Source: Strix aluco (Eukaryota > Chordata > Aves > Strigiformes > Strigidae). From it: DNA of 64,000 nt. The position numbers were made by a program, and so were the translations under genes. Below the pieces are notes generated by a model. The model saw only the letters and a program-made list of their open reading frames with translations. It was not told the DNA's origin and made no database searches. Below are positions 37,733 to 49,500 of this stretch, one piece after another. Positions within the stretch are counted from its first letter, which is position 1. Every line of letters begins with the position of its first letter. The stretch is taken from assembly GCF_031877795.1 (NCBI RefSeq), contig NC_133934.1:26477716-26541715 (forward strand). The letters are read 5' to 3'.

Positions 37733-40700
37733 GTAAGTTCTATGTCATTAATATTTTATTTGAATTACAAATACAGATTTGGGTTTTTTCCAATCTCCAG
37801 CACGTCAGTATATGTGTGTGTTTTTTAAAAACTAGGAGATTCAAATGAACATTACATGATAAATATTTTATGTATTTTGAAATTTAAAAATTGTTTAGAA
37901 CCCCCCCAACCCAACAACAAACCAAAATGAAAAACCAACACCCCCAAAACCCACCTCTTTTATATGTATGGAGCTAACTTCTTTAAATTGGTCAGAGAAA
38001 TTGAAAAATGTATACAAATCAGGCAGCTTTGGTCAGATTGGTTGAATGTTATTGGTTGAATGTTACATTGTGTCAAGGTTGGAGACTTCCTTTTTCCTTC
38101 AAAAAGGAAGAGAAGTAATATTGATAACTTATTTGTCATTTGAACTTGATCACAGTTAAACCAGAAATGTCCCATGCTGCTGAATGCTTTTAGTAAACCT
38201 TGAATACTGATTAGAATATTTTTCTGCTCTGTTTGCTTAAAAAATAAGTTCTCATAATGACTTTGAAAAATTGTGTTTACTGCTGGTTGTTTCCCAATGT
38301 GTATCTCTGATTTAAAGAGCTTAGTGAATACTTTTGGTATCAACTATCTAACTTAAAAAGTAGTTTAGTGTATTTCTTCCTTTATTCTGTGTTCTGTCTC
38401 TTCTTGAATACTACCTGTTTCCTTCTCTTCCTATACTTGAGATTATATGTGTAATAGGACTTGTAGTCAGTCCACTCCACTTCAGAATTTTGACACATCT
38501 TGAAAATGCAAGCTTCCGTGTGTGCTTTCTAAGATATCCCAGTGTAAAAGACATACGAGATGTGTCAGGCCTTCATCAGATCTTTATTCAGCAACTGCAT
38601 ATACATTATGATATTACACTAAAAATGAAACAATAATGCGTATCTCAAGCCTGAGACTTAAATTGTTTTTCCAGAAATTCTAGAATAGTCAGATGGTGCC
38701 TAATATTGTTTATAGTAAAAATACAGTTATTCAACAATATATAGCAGTACTTAGAAAGCATAGCTTTTGCTATAGAAAACAAAAGATATGTAGCTGGACA
38801 CATTTTATGTAGTCTCAGTGTAAACGTGACTCACGCCTTTTTCACTTAATTTTAGAAAATGCATTTATAGCCTGATTTTTTAAATTTCTTCAGAGTTCTA
38901 GGAGAATTCTTCACAGCAAGTTTACTGATAAAACTACTGGTTGGCAATGTGATGGCATGTGTATGACAAGTCTATGTTAGCAATTATTTCCTAAAATAAA
39001 TGAAATCTTAGATATTTTAAAAATAGCAGATTTGGTTTTGGAGGGTCTTGGGAATGCTTTTGTTTGGATGGTTTAAATGTTTTGGATTCTTTAGATTATG
39101 TGTCATAAGAAAGAGTACACTTTGAATTTTTCTAAGGACAATTTACAATTAAGTTAAAGTTGCAATTTGCTTTCCCTGTATTGAAGCCTGGAGGATTTTT
39201 TTTTTTTACATTTTTTTTTTCCCCTTAATGTGAGGAGTCTGACCAGAATGGTTAGTATACTCCTGCTATTTTGGATTAATTTCTTCTACGGACAGTTGTA
39301 TTAATGAAAGTAAAATGGAACCTTTTGAAAAGTGTCTGCAAGGGAATTCCTTTGCAGTAAGTGTGGTGATTTAAATTCACTCTATGCTTTATGGAAGAAT
39401 TTTCTTACATATTTTCCTAAGACTGTAATGCTTCATCAGTTTAGGTATGAGAGTGCAAAAAATGGAGAGGGAGGGACTTAAAAAACTTGCATGTTCTTCC
39501 TCTTCTGTATAACTGACAGACACTTTGTATTTATTGGAAACATTGGTCTACTTACTTTCTTCCCCCTAGGGAATTATAAACACATTTTTAGAACTAGTTT
39601 ATGAAACGATTGGTTTTCCTTTCACTGGAAAGTTGAATGTTGTTAGTAAAATGGTGGGATTGAGACTTGGAATCTTGGTCCATCTTCTTGCTGTGCCAGG
39701 TTAGCCACTTCTCTACACCTCATTGCTCTGTCAAACAGAAAAAAATGCATTGTGTTAGGTTGATTAAGTCAGTGCCTGCCTGTTTCTGTAGTGACTCGCT
39801 TGCCTGTAATGGATGCTAATCTCTGGCTACATGTGTCTATGCCTACAGAATGTCCATGATGCATCCATCAAGCTCATTAGGGGTAGCAGTACTGAAACAG
39901 GCAACTCCTGAGGCTCATAATCTACCATCAGAAATAAACTCTCACCAGTTAGAAAGATGATGATGTTAAAGTGCCCTGACCTGACAAGTCTACTTGTTCT
40001 CTTCTAGGTTGATAGGGCTTGAAAATGATCTTATTTTATAGGGAATGCTGGTATCTTAATAACTTTTATTTGTAAGATTGCTTAATTTGGAAGGTAATTT
40101 TCATACAGGCAGATTTTTGTACATATGCTTGTTTGCGGTAGTTGAATTACATTGGGAGGAGATCTTTAATGTCAAGAGATGTGTATTTCTGAAGAACTAT
40201 GAGCGAGGAGGTGCTTGTGGATTTTGTTTTGCTTTGTTTTTAAAGGTGAAGTTGAGACTGCCACAGGAGTATTGTTTTTCATCAGGGCTGAAATGAAACA
40301 GCTGTTTGCTCTAATTGGATGTGTGTCAAACAGCAGCACCCAGAACTGACTAGCGAACCTCTGAGTGTATTGCAGCCTCTGGCTAATTGTCTAGAATTCC
40401 CTTTCAGTGTGTTCAGCACAGCCCTGCTCTTCTAAATCATTTTGTTATTACAACTCCATTTTCATTTTGGGGGAAAAATAACCCCTCATCCACAGCAAAC
40501 TACAGACTGATTCATATTATGTTATCCAGAACCGATGCAAGTATAGCTGTTGGGTTATTCAAAATTATTTCCTCTTTTGTAGTAAGCTAATTTCCAGAAA
40601 GAGAAACTTGAATATCTGAAATGGCAAGTCACTAGATAAAGTCCTCTTTAAGGTTCAGGGCATGCTCTGAAAAGCAAGTGAAAATTATTCCTTTCAGTTG

Positions 40701-42605
40701 AGCGTGTTAGTGTTGTCTCTTATGTACGGTGTGCTTTGTATGTGTGCAGGCAACTATTTTTATACACTTCTATTGTGCTTGATAATATCAACAGAAGACA
40801 CTGTCCAGGAGTCTGTCCAGGAATTTAATTGTAAATATTGTGGTAAACAAAGGAGATTCTGTCAAAATATCGTGTCAGTGATACTGACCATGGTAAATAC
40901 GTTATTTAAATGAAATCCTGGGCAGTACTGATCTATCTTTTTGATAGGTTTAACAGTTTCTGCAATTTTACTGAGACTTTAGATGGAGAGATGGGACAAA
41001 ATGTGGATCTGTGCATTGCCTTATCATACGTGGGTGTAGTGGGAGTCACCAAGGTTTTGACCTGTGTGTAAGTTCTGAGGTGACCGATATCTTTTTCCCT
41101 TCTGCCTGCTTTTCCCTTCTGTGTTTAATTGCAATAAACAGTTTAGGCCTCAGTAATCCTAAAACAATGCACTGTAAATTCACTGATTGGGATTCATGCA
41201 GACTGAAGTGTATGGCTTCATTAGGTCATTAGAGTAAGGCCTTCTAACATACAGTGGGATACATAGCCTAATGCAGGAAGTACATTGGGAAGGGAATATC
41301 CTATAGTGAAGGTAATCAGTTGTTAAAAGACCTAGCTACAGAGCATGTTTTTCAGCAGCAGGTCCTTACAGGTTTGGTCATTATAAGAAAGGTAGATTAA
41401 AACATTGACAACACTTGGAGTGTTCTGCTTAAGGTCTCAGTGCTCAGTAATATCAAGGTGCATAAATACCTTTCTCCCTTGCAGATCTTTTCTTTGTCAC
41501 TGAACCGATTTTAGTGAGGAAGAATCACAGTTTTTAGCACTGACACATTATGTGAAGTTAGTTCTCAACCTCTTTTACTGGCTGGAGGATGAATCAATTA
41601 GAAATACAAGTTTGAAAATCATGACTTGCTATAATTTTTAATTGTTTTGCTTGAATACTTTTTTGTGACAGTAAAGAATGGTGTAAGGATGGCTAATCAG
41701 AGAGGTGAACCAAAGAAAGTGTAATGAAAAAAACAGATGCAATTGTCCCAGCTCAGTGTGGCTAACTAGCATCTTCCACTGTCATTTCTCCTTTATTTTT
41801 GGAAGTCCACCTCTTCCTTTTCCTGTCTATTGTTTTCTGTGTCATCCATTTCAGACTTCCTTGACCTCTTCATTGTTTCAGACATCTGTCTTGTTTGTCT
41901 ACCTAAGGTCTATATACATACAGTAGAACCTCCTGGGATCCTGGAGTTGTTTGTTTTTCTTACATAAATTTCTATGACTCGGGAACAGTCCATTCTCTTC
42001 TAAATGATACTTCTCTTGGTTGCTGGAAGAGATTGGTAGAGAATAATGGAGAAGTGCTGTCCAAATCTGGCACTGATCTGGCATAGTCTTTTGTGTGCCA
42101 GTGATCCAGGGAGGGAAAGACCGAGTGAACTTGGAAGTGCTGCCATTGATCTAACTGCACATGTTGAATTGGTCGTCACTGGCAAAATAATCTTTATATA
42201 GAAACAGGTATTTTATGGCCTACTCAGTAACTGTTATCACTAAAAAAGTGAGTCTTTGCTGTAATTAACTTCAGATTCTGAGTCTTACCAAGGTTTTAGT
42301 CTTCTGAAATTATTTGTAAAAATTATAAATTAGTTTGAACATCACCAGAATGCAACAGAACTTTGATGTTATTTGATACAAAATGTGAGATCACGCTATA
42401 CTATGTGCTTGTACTTCAATTGATAATCTCTTTCCTTTGCTATACAAGATTAGTGCAGTAACTGGAGTTATTATAGATGCCATAATATTTTAACTAGATG
42501 TATTTAAAGGCTTTATGGCAGAAGGGGGGTGGACAGAAGCCTCTTCTTGCTTTATGGCTTATAAAGCTGTAAAATGTTTTTAACAATTAAAAAAACACAC
42601 ACACA

Positions 42606-42770
42606 GGCTGAGGTAGGAAGGCACTTCTGGATGTCATCTGGTTCAACCCACCTGCTCAAACAGCGTCACCTGAAGCAGGTTGCTCAGGGCTGTGTTCAGT
42701 CAGGTTTAGAGAATCTGCATGGGCAACCTCTGCCAGTGTTTGAACACTGAAGAACCCCAACTCTTTACTC
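42606..42770 (-). mobile_element. CR1 LINE fragment, reverse orientation
   Basis: The plus strand reads as the reverse complement of a CR1 3' region. It has recognisable stretches such as gaaggcacttctgga, catctggttcaaccca, cctgctcaaacagcgtcacc, gcaggttgctcaggg and gggcaacctctgccagtg. These follow the order seen in avian CR1 copies. It is a heavily diverged, 5'-truncated fragment with no coding capacity, located about 450 bases upstream of the N4BP2 ATG exon. Confidence 0.85.
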
Positions 42771-43212
42771 TTAAAAAATCAGGGTGGGGGAAAAACCAGT
42801 CACAAAGGACTTCTGGAAGATTTGGAGATGTCTATTATGTTTTCCAGTACTTCTGAAAGAGGAGCAAAATATCTGAATTTTAACAAAATATAAGCATTCC
42901 ATAATGTTAACTGGTCATCAGTAGGTGTTAGCAGAGGAATGCTGCCTTGACTTGCTTCCTTTACTTTTCTGGATTTTTCTTTTAAACTCCATTTTATTTG
43001 TTCTTTCTTCCAGATGCAGATTCAATATCTAGTTAGTCAGAAAATAAGGCTGCTATTTAGCTGTCAGCCATTTGAAATGACAAAAGACAGCCTTCTAGAA
43101 AATGCTTTCCTGGATGCTTATGTATTTTTTTGATCTTTTAGCGATCTAAATAGGAGACATGGAAATGTGACTGTGTATTTTGTTACAATTTCTCTGTTCT
43201 CTTTTTTTCCAG

Positions 43213-43334
43213 GTCTGCTATTTCTGTTATGCATAGCCCAGTTACGAGAGGCTTTTTGTGATTTCTGAGCTTGGTGCTGTCAGCCTCATGTGAACAAACT
43301 AAAACTAAAAGCAAGCCGATTTTTAGAAAACAAA
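43213..43334 (+). promoter_or_regulatory. N4BP2: N4BP2 5' leader with two short upstream ORFs
   Basis: The acceptor (ctctttttttccag) ends at 43212. Within the 122-base leader an ATG at 43229 opens a 10-codon uORF ending in TGA at 43259-43261. At 43288-43293 an ATG is followed at once by TGA, a minimal start-stop element. Both precede the main ATG at 43335. Such elements usually reduce or delay main-ORF initiation, but the effect here is inference. Confidence 0.6.
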
Positions 43335-43551
43335 ATGCCACGGAGAAGGAAAACTGGTGGGAGTCCTTCTCGGAAGAATGGAAATTCTGACAGAGCTGCT
43401 ATTGCCATATCTCAGGGGGACCCAAGCCACTTAGTGTCACAAGCAGTGCATAATGTCAATAAGGAAGAGCTCTTCAACAGCATGTCGGAGATGTTTTCTG
43501 ACCTAGATCCTAGTGTGGTGTATATGGTTCTGTCTGAATGTGATTTTAAAG
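43335..43551 (+). CDS. N4BP2: N4BP2 coding exon 1 (start codon, most of the CUE domain)
   Basis: Residues 1-72 plus the first base of codon 73. It begins MPRRRK and holds the first part of the CUE domain (EELFNSMSEMFSDLDPSVV, residues 44-62), a ubiquitin-binding three-helix fold. The donor AAAG|GTAAAT splits Val73. A basic, serine-rich stretch (residues 2-20) precedes the domain. An in-frame extension upstream exists only from a GTG and is not used here. Confidence 0.95.
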
Positions 43552-46500
43552 GTAAATAACGTACAGTTGGCTTTACAGTTTTGTTCCATGCGCAGACGGC
43601 TCTTAACTAGGGCGACTCCAGAAAAGTTGGTGTGGGTGTTGCAAGTGTATTTGTGAGTTTAGCTTTTAATGAGTAGGTGAGTCATAATATTTTGAAATTT
43701 TGTAACTCTTTCCATGCAAGATTCTCCAAGTTTGACATTGTTTCTGTGAGGCTGGTAATTTGCAGTAGCAGTATGCTTCATAAATGGAGGTACGGTTTAA
43801 GTGGCTTGTTCTGTGACACAGAGCAGGCGCTGGTAGAGTTGTGAGGAGAATCTGTTTCTTCCAATTAGTTTCTGTGCCATATCTGCTAGATGCATAAACT
43901 GTTTCTGCAGGAGGGGTATTTTATGTTCTAGATCACAGTTTTTTAAAACAGCGGTACACCGTATGTGGTCCTGGCAGCATTTGCTTTTCCTTAAGTACTT
44001 GAATTGAGCTTTTGTTTTACTTTCTATTTTGCACTGTCATCTCCACTGAGGATTAGTATTTGCAGGATAAATTCTGTTTGTCATGTTGAATTCTCTGCAG
44101 CCTTGCTTGGACTGTGTTTCTTCCCCTGTATTCTGCCAAGCTACAGACCCACCTCTCCTGGCAGACTGTTTTCATGTCTGTGCCCAGTCCTTCCCATGCT
44201 TTTGTGGTTTTGAAATTCTTCTATATACAAGTTCATTCACTTTTAGTGAAAGTAATGACTGAGATGCTGGATAGCAACGTCTGAGGAGTTATTTGGCAGG
44301 CAAATAAGTCGTATATGGAGCATATTAATCAATCTATCTACATATGATCAGATGTGATTAGCTGAGATTTTTCTAAGAATATTTGCAAAGAAGGCAGAGT
44401 TTGGCATTTTTTTATATGTATGAAAGCTAGGTAGCCATTACAAGGGCTGCTTTTGTTGCTGTTTTTGCCTTACCTAAATTATACAGAATTTATAACTTAA
44501 TAACTCTCTCACGTTTGTTGATACGATTGTTGTTCCTTTTAAAATTGAAATTAATGGAATTACTGATTCATGCTTTGAACTCTTGATAAGATTCACCTAT
44601 ATCAACATAACAGATTTATCTAGAAGCTTACTGGAGAATTCAGTAAACACACTGAGTTCATTATTGTGTTGTACTATTAACAAGAGTTTAAAAATTGAAT
44701 GATTAACGTCTTTTCATATGAGTAATAATAACTTGCTCATATAGTAAAGAAGATGGAAGGACAAGGAAGATTTTATTTAATGTGTGCAGAAAGAGTGAGA
44801 CTTTAATGGAGTTAGACTTTTTGCTGTGCTTTCAGGAAAACAGAAGCTTAGCTTTAGGGCTCATATGATACTTGTGCCAGGTTTTCATTGTGTACTCTAT
44901 TTAGCAGCTTTACAAAGGATTAATGCAGATACTGGATTTTTCAGGCTATGTTACATATAACATTTTCAATTGGGCCTAGCCATAATGAACATATTTTGCA
45001 TACTTTTATCTCTTTAGTCCTCAGTAGTTTTTTTCAGTTCATTTTATGCTATTTTGCCCATATGAGATAGGTTAGAAATAAGTATCCATTTAAACACCCA
45101 GTTCTGATATTTTTTCCAGTGAAACTTAATAATTTTTAGACACTATTTCCTTAGTAATTTTTATGCCTATTAGGTTATTATTTTGCAATATATCTTTATT
45201 GAGTTCTGCCTTTATTGAGAAACAGATCAAGAGAGTTGCAGAAGATGTGTTAAAAGATAAATTGGTCAACTGTCTTTTGGTTGTCTCTTTAGTTGTGATA
45301 AACACTCCTTCAAGTAAAAAAATTGCATTCGTATCAGCTTGTGTTTGTTGAGTTGACTGTGCTTTATTCTTTTCACCTTACTCAACAGTAGAAAACGCTA
45401 TGGATTATCTACTAGAGCTGTCCACCCATGCCAAAGGAGTAGCATCTTCAAAGTCCTTGGGTTTTGATTCAGTAGCATCATCGCTAGCTCTTGTTAATCA
45501 GCAAAGATCTGTTGCAAATGAAAGAATGGGGGAAAGTACTGCAGAACAAAGTAATTCTGAAGAAGAAAAAGAAAAGGTCCTATCACCTGATGTGCAGCTG
45601 ACTGAAGAACTGGATTCCTTACTAGAAAATGCCCTTCAGAGATACAGCTTGAGTGATGAATTGCCTAATTCTGCAAATGACCAAATAGTGCATAAGGACT
45701 CTGTGGAACACGATGGCTTTAATGAATTTCTTGAGCAGGAAAAATCTGATTCAGGTTGCAATGTCCTACTTTTTTCACAGCATACAGGGACAAATAATGA
45801 GGTTTTAGAAAACTTCTGCTGTTCTCAGCCACCAGTGAGTCAGCTGAGCGTCCAGACAAGCTTACCAGCTGCATCAGACACTTTTGCACAGATATTGGAA
45901 GATGCTGATTTGTCAGAAATACATGTTCAACATCACATAGCTTCAGAAGCCTATGAAGAATCGAATGGAGAAATATGTGGAAATTGTGATCAGACACAAG
46001 ATACTGTTTTGGATCAAAGGAGTGTGACTGCTGCTTCTGACGAGTCCTCCCAAAGACCCCTGGAACCTGGAGTAGCTGTCACTGGATACCCTAATTCAAG
46101 GTGCCTGGAACAGAATGAAGAGGTAGCGACTGCTTTTAACAGCCACGAGAGCACTTCTCTTCCAGAGGCATATGTCTCTCTTGAAACATCCAGTTTCAAA
46201 ACACCCAAACCTGCAGATTTTCAGCAAACTCTGCAGGGTTATAACTTAAATTTTTCTACACCGCCATGTCAACCTCAACAACACTGGAATCTCATGGCTC
46301 CCGTGTTTTATCCGTACAGTGGAAGTCACAGCTTTGTAACTCCTGTGGCTGTCAGTCCAGGGCAGTGGAGACCTGTTTCAGACTATATGACTTTGGAAAA
46401 AGGACATTTTTTTTCCTCTCCAGTGGTTTCAAATGCCTGGGATAGCAACCCTTCTCTGAAGGTACGGGGAAATCAAGATAGAAACTCAAAATTGAACCTC

Positions 46501-49500
46501 TCGCAAGCACAGCAGCCACCTGTTTGTCACATGATGAGAAAAAAGATGCACCTTATAGGTGAAGTACTTGTTCTTCTCAGAGGTGTTCCAGGATCAGGAA
46601 AATCGTATTTGGCAAGGTAGAACATCTATATTGTGAGCTTCTAAAAGAAATTGCTTAATTGTATACAGGATTCAGTGCAGGCAGAGGCAATTTTCTGACA
46701 TTTGTGAATAATTACGTTTATACCCTGATTGCCAGCTACATGGTACATGCAGCATAATGAATAATAATAATTGCAGAGGGCTGAGTTGCAGCTCCTTGAC
46801 CTCTAGTAGAAATTGAAATAGCAGGGGTTAGCTTTAACTTCCATCACTGGCCAAAGCAGTTGCTGCCAGCAGAGGATCACTGCAGTAGTATTAGGTCTGC
46901 TGTGTTCTTCCAGCCGCTGTTCATTTGGGGTGTTTCCTTTCAATAACATGGATGGAAATAGGCCAGCTCTTTATAAGCAGAAATTCCCTTTCCACTGTTG
47001 GAATTCTGTTGTGTAAGCAGTATGCGTGGAGCTTCTTGGGTGGAATTCTTGATTTCTTTTCTAACTCTTGAAAAGCCTAGACTGAACTTAGATTCCTTTG
47101 GCTGGCACCTGAAATATTTGGTGCAATTAAGGCTGTATGTGTATTTGACAGTGTGAAAGTATGTCACTAGATGTAGATGGAAAAATACCTCCCTTACTGT
47201 TTTGAAATGAGACTGTAGGGAACCTCTGTCAGCTCTTTCCCCTAGATATCCTCAGCTTTTGGAAAAGGAGGGAAATTATTATAGATTATTTTTGCCTGAA
47301 GGGTGATTTTTTTCCCCCCTTACCTAAATTTGCTGCTTCCATTCCAAATCTTGGTTTTGTGCAATAGACTAAATACATATAAGTATGGTAGCAGGTAACA
47401 GGGTTGGGGAGGAGAAAGGGGAGAAGCTATTTACTTCTTGATCTTTCACAGGACTTTGCTTGAGGATAACCCAGGTGGAATCATTCTTAGTACTGATGAT
47501 TACTTTTATAAACATGGACGATACTATTATGATCCTGATTGCTTAGGGGAAGCACATGACTGGAACAGGAAACGAGGTGAGAAATAAATAAGGGATTAGC
47601 TTGCTTGTTTACAGTTCAGGACTTGTGTGCTGTTTAAAAAGCTGCCTGTCTTGTCATGCCTGTGTCAAAGGACAAGTATTTATGTCATAATAGAAGTATT
47701 TTTTTAATATGTGTGTGGAAAAAGAATATGAGCACAAACTCAGGAGTCATCTGTCCATTGTGTGTCTTGCAATTAAAAATGCCAGTGTCTTTGTCAAAAG
47801 ATGGTTTTGTCCTCAGATTTCACCATGGTATGTACTTTGGGTTGTGTCCCATTTCTGGAGTGGTAATCTGTACCATCTCCCAGAGATACTTGTTCTGAGA
47901 TGAGACATTATATATGCATATGCAGTAAGTAATGAGGATGTTGATACCGGTGACACTTTCACAGATATTTTCGTGCTCTTGATTATTTTTTCTCTTGAGC
48001 ACTAAATTTTTGGCAAACTTAAAACAAAATTATAAGAGTAAGAATAATTTTTTTTTTCTTCCCATAATGGGTGTATTTTTTGATAGTGGCTCCCACTAAG
48101 ATCGCCATAGAACAACTCTTTTTAAGCTTTTATTTGCTAAATTTGAACCATGATCACTTTTCTACTGCCAAATTTCGAACCAGTGGAGAAATGGGTTAAT
48201 AAGAAATTTGTGATTCAGTGATAACTTTGATTATTCAGACACATTGTAACATAGCTACAGAAACATGGTGCTGTATCTCAAAGCTAGTGATTCTAAACAT
48301 TTCATTACTGTGTATTTAAATTACAATAATTCTTTTGATTTTTCATATTTTATACAGTTTACAGAGTGGACTAATCTTAAGACTGTTAGAAAGCCAAGAA
48401 TTTTGTATGCAACAAAGAAGTCCACTTTTAAGGTGATCATGTAGTTTTTTTAGTTTAATTTACTGATTGATTAGTCATCTTGATGCATTTTACATCTGCA
48501 TTTTCATTCCTTGATTATCATACATACATTAATTCAAAAGAATAATGTCATTTCTTAGTAGTTTTACATGTGAGGGGGGGATTTCTAGAATAAGAGAGCC
48601 TTGAAACAGATCAAGCTGTGGCAAGAATTCTTTACACAGTGGTTAATCATTATGGATTATCTACTTAAAAAAATATTACAAATTTAGAGAATTAGTATAA
48701 ATGTTACATGTCCACCCTATTGTAATGAAATTAACTATAAACTATATCGCATTCTTTTGTACATGTGTGTCTTTCAGCCAAAGAAGCATTTGAAATGAGA
48801 ATCTCGCCTATAATAATAGACAACACAAACATACAAGCATGGGAGATGAAACCTTATGTTACTTTGGTTAGTATTACAACTTGATCAATGCGAAAAGGGA
48901 TTATTGACCAGCATGGCAACAATGCATGTTATAAAATGAGATTGTCATTCTCAGTCTGGCTGTTATTCCACAAAGAAGTCTGGAGTCAAAAAAAAGTGTT
49001 ACATGGAATCATATTACTCAGTGTCATATTCTGTGCATGTCTGAGTATTGACATGGCCTAGTTTCCAAGTGACAAAGCCAAGTGCTTTGCACTTGGGAGC
49101 AAAATAAATATTGTTGAGGAAACTGAAATCTGTTTCTCTTTTATGTGATCAGTAAAATTATAAGCTACTTTTAAAATATAATCAGCACTAATTAATAAGA
49201 GTGATGTTTGATGCTCTGTGAAGCTTGAAAACTCAGTCTTAGTTTCATCCTAAATATGACATAGAGGCAGATATCATCTGACCAGTGGGAGGGCTAGAGT
49301 TATCAAATGTTGCTAGCTTGCTTGAAGTTACATAGATTTACTTAATAGTTTTTATTGAAGTGATGTAATCAAAATAATGCACATGCACTATTTTATGTTG
49401 GTAGCATAGTGCTTTTATTTAGTGACTAAAAGTGACCTGCTTTTATTTAGTACTAAGTAAACTCAATCTACATTTAACTTCCAAAGTTACATTTAATGAT

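Larger units (their letters stand above)
30930..43212 (+). other. N4BP2: N4BP2 first intron region
   Basis: This is AT-rich DNA between the CpG island and the ATG exon. I see no coding exon. It contains one CR1 fragment (about 42606-42770), a weaker CR1-like remnant (about 33535-33600), and one exon-like segment at 37647-37732 that could be untranslated. A TATAAAAG motif at 35022 has no supporting context. Confidence 0.65.

Noticed and set aside
37960-38343. 127-codon minus-strand frame in N4BP2 intron 1
   Set aside because: Antisense to the gene, no domain, no upstream start signals. Treated as chance.
43290-43334. 15-codon N-terminal extension of N4BP2 before MPRRRK
   Set aside because: The frame opens at GTG, overlapping an ATG-TGA, and the MPRRRK start matches the human protein.
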